Shown here: piece by piece, positions 63,118 to 64,000 of the stretch
Layout of the letters: every line of letters begins with the position of its first letter
How positions within the stretch are numbered: position 1 is the stretch's first letter
Origin: Azospirillum humicireducens
GTDB taxonomy: Bacteria > Pseudomonadota > Alphaproteobacteria > Azospirillales > Azospirillaceae
Reading direction: 5' to 3'
NCBI RefSeq assembly: GCF_001639105.2
Contig: NZ_CP028905.1
Location: 1-64,000 of the forward strand
DNA length: 64,000 nucleotides
Notes under the pieces: generated by a model
What the model saw: only the letters and a program-made list of their open reading frames with translations
What the model was told of the DNA's origin: nothing
The model's database searches: none
Made by a program: the position numbers and the translations under genes

Positions 63118-64000
63118 TCAGAAGCGGTAGCCGAAATTGGCCTTCAGGGCGTTGTAGTCCTTGCCGTGGGTGTAGCTGATGCCCAGGCGGAAGGAGTCCC
63201 AGGACTGGCCGTCCATGGTCGGGCGGGTTCCGAACAGCAGGCCGACCTCGTCGTAATGCTGCACATACAGCTTGTCACCGAACATGTGGGTGTCGGTGAC
63301 ATAGGCCTGCCAGGAGGTCGGCCGGTCGAACATCGTGAAGCCCAGCGGCCCTTCGACGCTGACGCCGTTCTTCAGCGCGGTGTTCTGCAGATCGTAGTCG
63401 ATGCTGACGTCGCCGATATGGAGCTTCTGCGACCGGTAATAGCCGACGCCGTTGCCGATCGTGACCTTCAGGTCGCCGGTGTAGATGTTGTAGACGCTGG
63501 TCAGGTCGCCCGAATACAGAAGCGCCCCGGCGCCGAGGTCCAGCGAACCGGTCGCACCGACGCGGGCGGAGGGGACCAGGTACCAGTTCTCCGCAACCGG
63601 GAAGCGGAAGCCGAGACCGAGCGAAGCCTGGCCGGAATTGGCACCTTCGGTGCGGACATAGGTGATCGGCAGGTCGAGGGTGATGGCGTAGCGCGGATCG
63701 CTGAAATAGTACGAGTACTTGATCGGGATCGTGGCGATCTGGCTGGTGTAGCCGCCGGACCGCGCGATGCCGACGTCCCCGCCCACCGTGGCGAGGTTGG
63801 GCACGGCCACGAAGCCGCCCTTGCCGTCCTGCGTGCCCGTGGGATCGCCCAGCGTGCCGAAGCCGGTGGCGTTGCCGAAGGTCTGTTCGCTCATGCGGCT
63901 CTGAAGGCTGGCCGGGTTGCCGGCCACCGGATCGACCGGCGAGTTGGCGACCAGCGACTTCAGCATCTCGGTCAGGAGGCTGGATCCCTTACCCTTGAGG
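63118..64000 (-). CDS. Outer-membrane beta-barrel-like protein (5' end outside window)
   Basis: The frame is open from the stop at 63118 to the right edge, so the start is not in the window; ATG 63966 is internal. The visible 294 residues alternate hydrophobic and polar residues in strand-like blocks such as YAITLDLPITYVRTEG, LGLGFRFPVAENWYLVPSAR and SFRLGISYTHGKDYNALKAN, and end in Phe (FGYRF), the outer-membrane assembly signal. It resembles the barrel part of autotransporters or porin-like proteins. Paired with the CHAT lipoprotein, it may form an envelope protease/secretion unit. Confidence 0.7.
   Translation of the reverse strand, partial: LKGKGSSLLTEMLKSLVANSPVDPVAGNPASLQSRMSEQTFGNATGFGTLGDPTGTQDGKGGFVAVPNLATVGGDVGIARSGGYTSQIATIPIKYSYYFSDPRYAITLDLPITYVRTEGANSGQASLGLGFRFPVAENWYLVPSARVGATGSLDLGAGALLYSGDLTSVYNIYTGDLKVTIGNGVGYYRSQKLHIGDVSIDYDLQNTALKNGVSVEGPLGFTMFDRPTSWQAYVTDTHMFGDKLYVQHYDEVGLLFGTRPTMDGQSWDSFRLGISYTHGKDYNALKANFGYRF

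Overview
The window is high-GC DNA from a member of the Alphaproteobacteria. A DUF1403/ScpB-like gene pair, a ParA/ribbon-helix-helix pair and several TPR-glycosyltransferases suggest a Rhodospirillales organism such as Azospirillum, perhaps a chromid or megaplasmid. That taxonomic call is inference from gene content and base composition. I see no rRNA, tRNA or CRISPR array.

Layout. (1) 1-6082, minus strand: the N-terminal 2,027 codons of a giant protein made of ~26-residue beta-repeats, running off the left edge. (2) 6083-6895: AT-rich leader, an IS5-type transposase remnant and an 8-bp inverted repeat with a 7-nt spacer. (3) 6896-8736: DUF1403 gene and an orphan scpB. (4) 8802-17120: TPR-glycosyltransferases, an FkbM methyltransferase, and a ParA-like ATPase with an RHH-like protein, surrounded by clustered TCATGA motifs. 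(5) 17350-27228: GT4, two methyltransferases, a flippase-like membrane protein, a polyprenyl-phosphate GT2, a polytopic membrane protein, asparagine-synthase-like AsnB and a second FkbM methyltransferase. (6) 27353-33679, plus strand: rfbF-rfbG-rfbH-rfbS-like-rfbE and a glycosyltransferase, a near-complete CDP-tyvelose route. (7) 33710-42739, minus strand: four GT2-type glycosyltransferases (two clearly AT-richer than the surroundings), a 1,008-residue TPR-methyltransferase and a TPR-GT-DUF6165 fusion. (8) 43390-52415: a second giant beta-repeat protein, paralogous at its N terminus to the first, with an EF-hand-like loop near its C terminus, broken into three frames. (9) 52690-57135: polytopic membrane protein and a methyltransferase/GT41-like fusion. 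(10) 57323-59887, minus: small hypothetical protein, GMD-like enzyme and Gmd. (11) 60587-64000, minus: CHAT-domain TPR lipoprotein and an outer-membrane beta-barrel-like protein that enters from the right edge.

How it may work together. The two repeat proteins carry one RTX-like GGxGxDxUx nonapeptide per repeat and lack an N-terminal signal peptide, which fits type I secretion and calcium-dependent folding at the surface. They bracket about 37 kb of glycan genes that can make CDP-3,6-dideoxyhexoses and (with gmd) GDP-6-deoxyhexoses and assemble, methylate and flip glycans. A reasonable model is a glycosylated surface layer or adhesin system with its own sugar supply. The GT41-like fusion next to the second repeat gene would be a candidate protein glycosyltransferase. 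None of this is demonstrated by sequence alone.

The most notable features are: the frame breaks in both giant genes, each next to an exact internal duplication or tandem copy whose offset is not a multiple of three; the ParA/RHH pair with repeated TCATGA-type sites, one of which recurs upstream of the flippase gene; the tyvelose pathway; and a 481-bp block nearly identical between two TPR-glycosyltransferases 25 kb apart.
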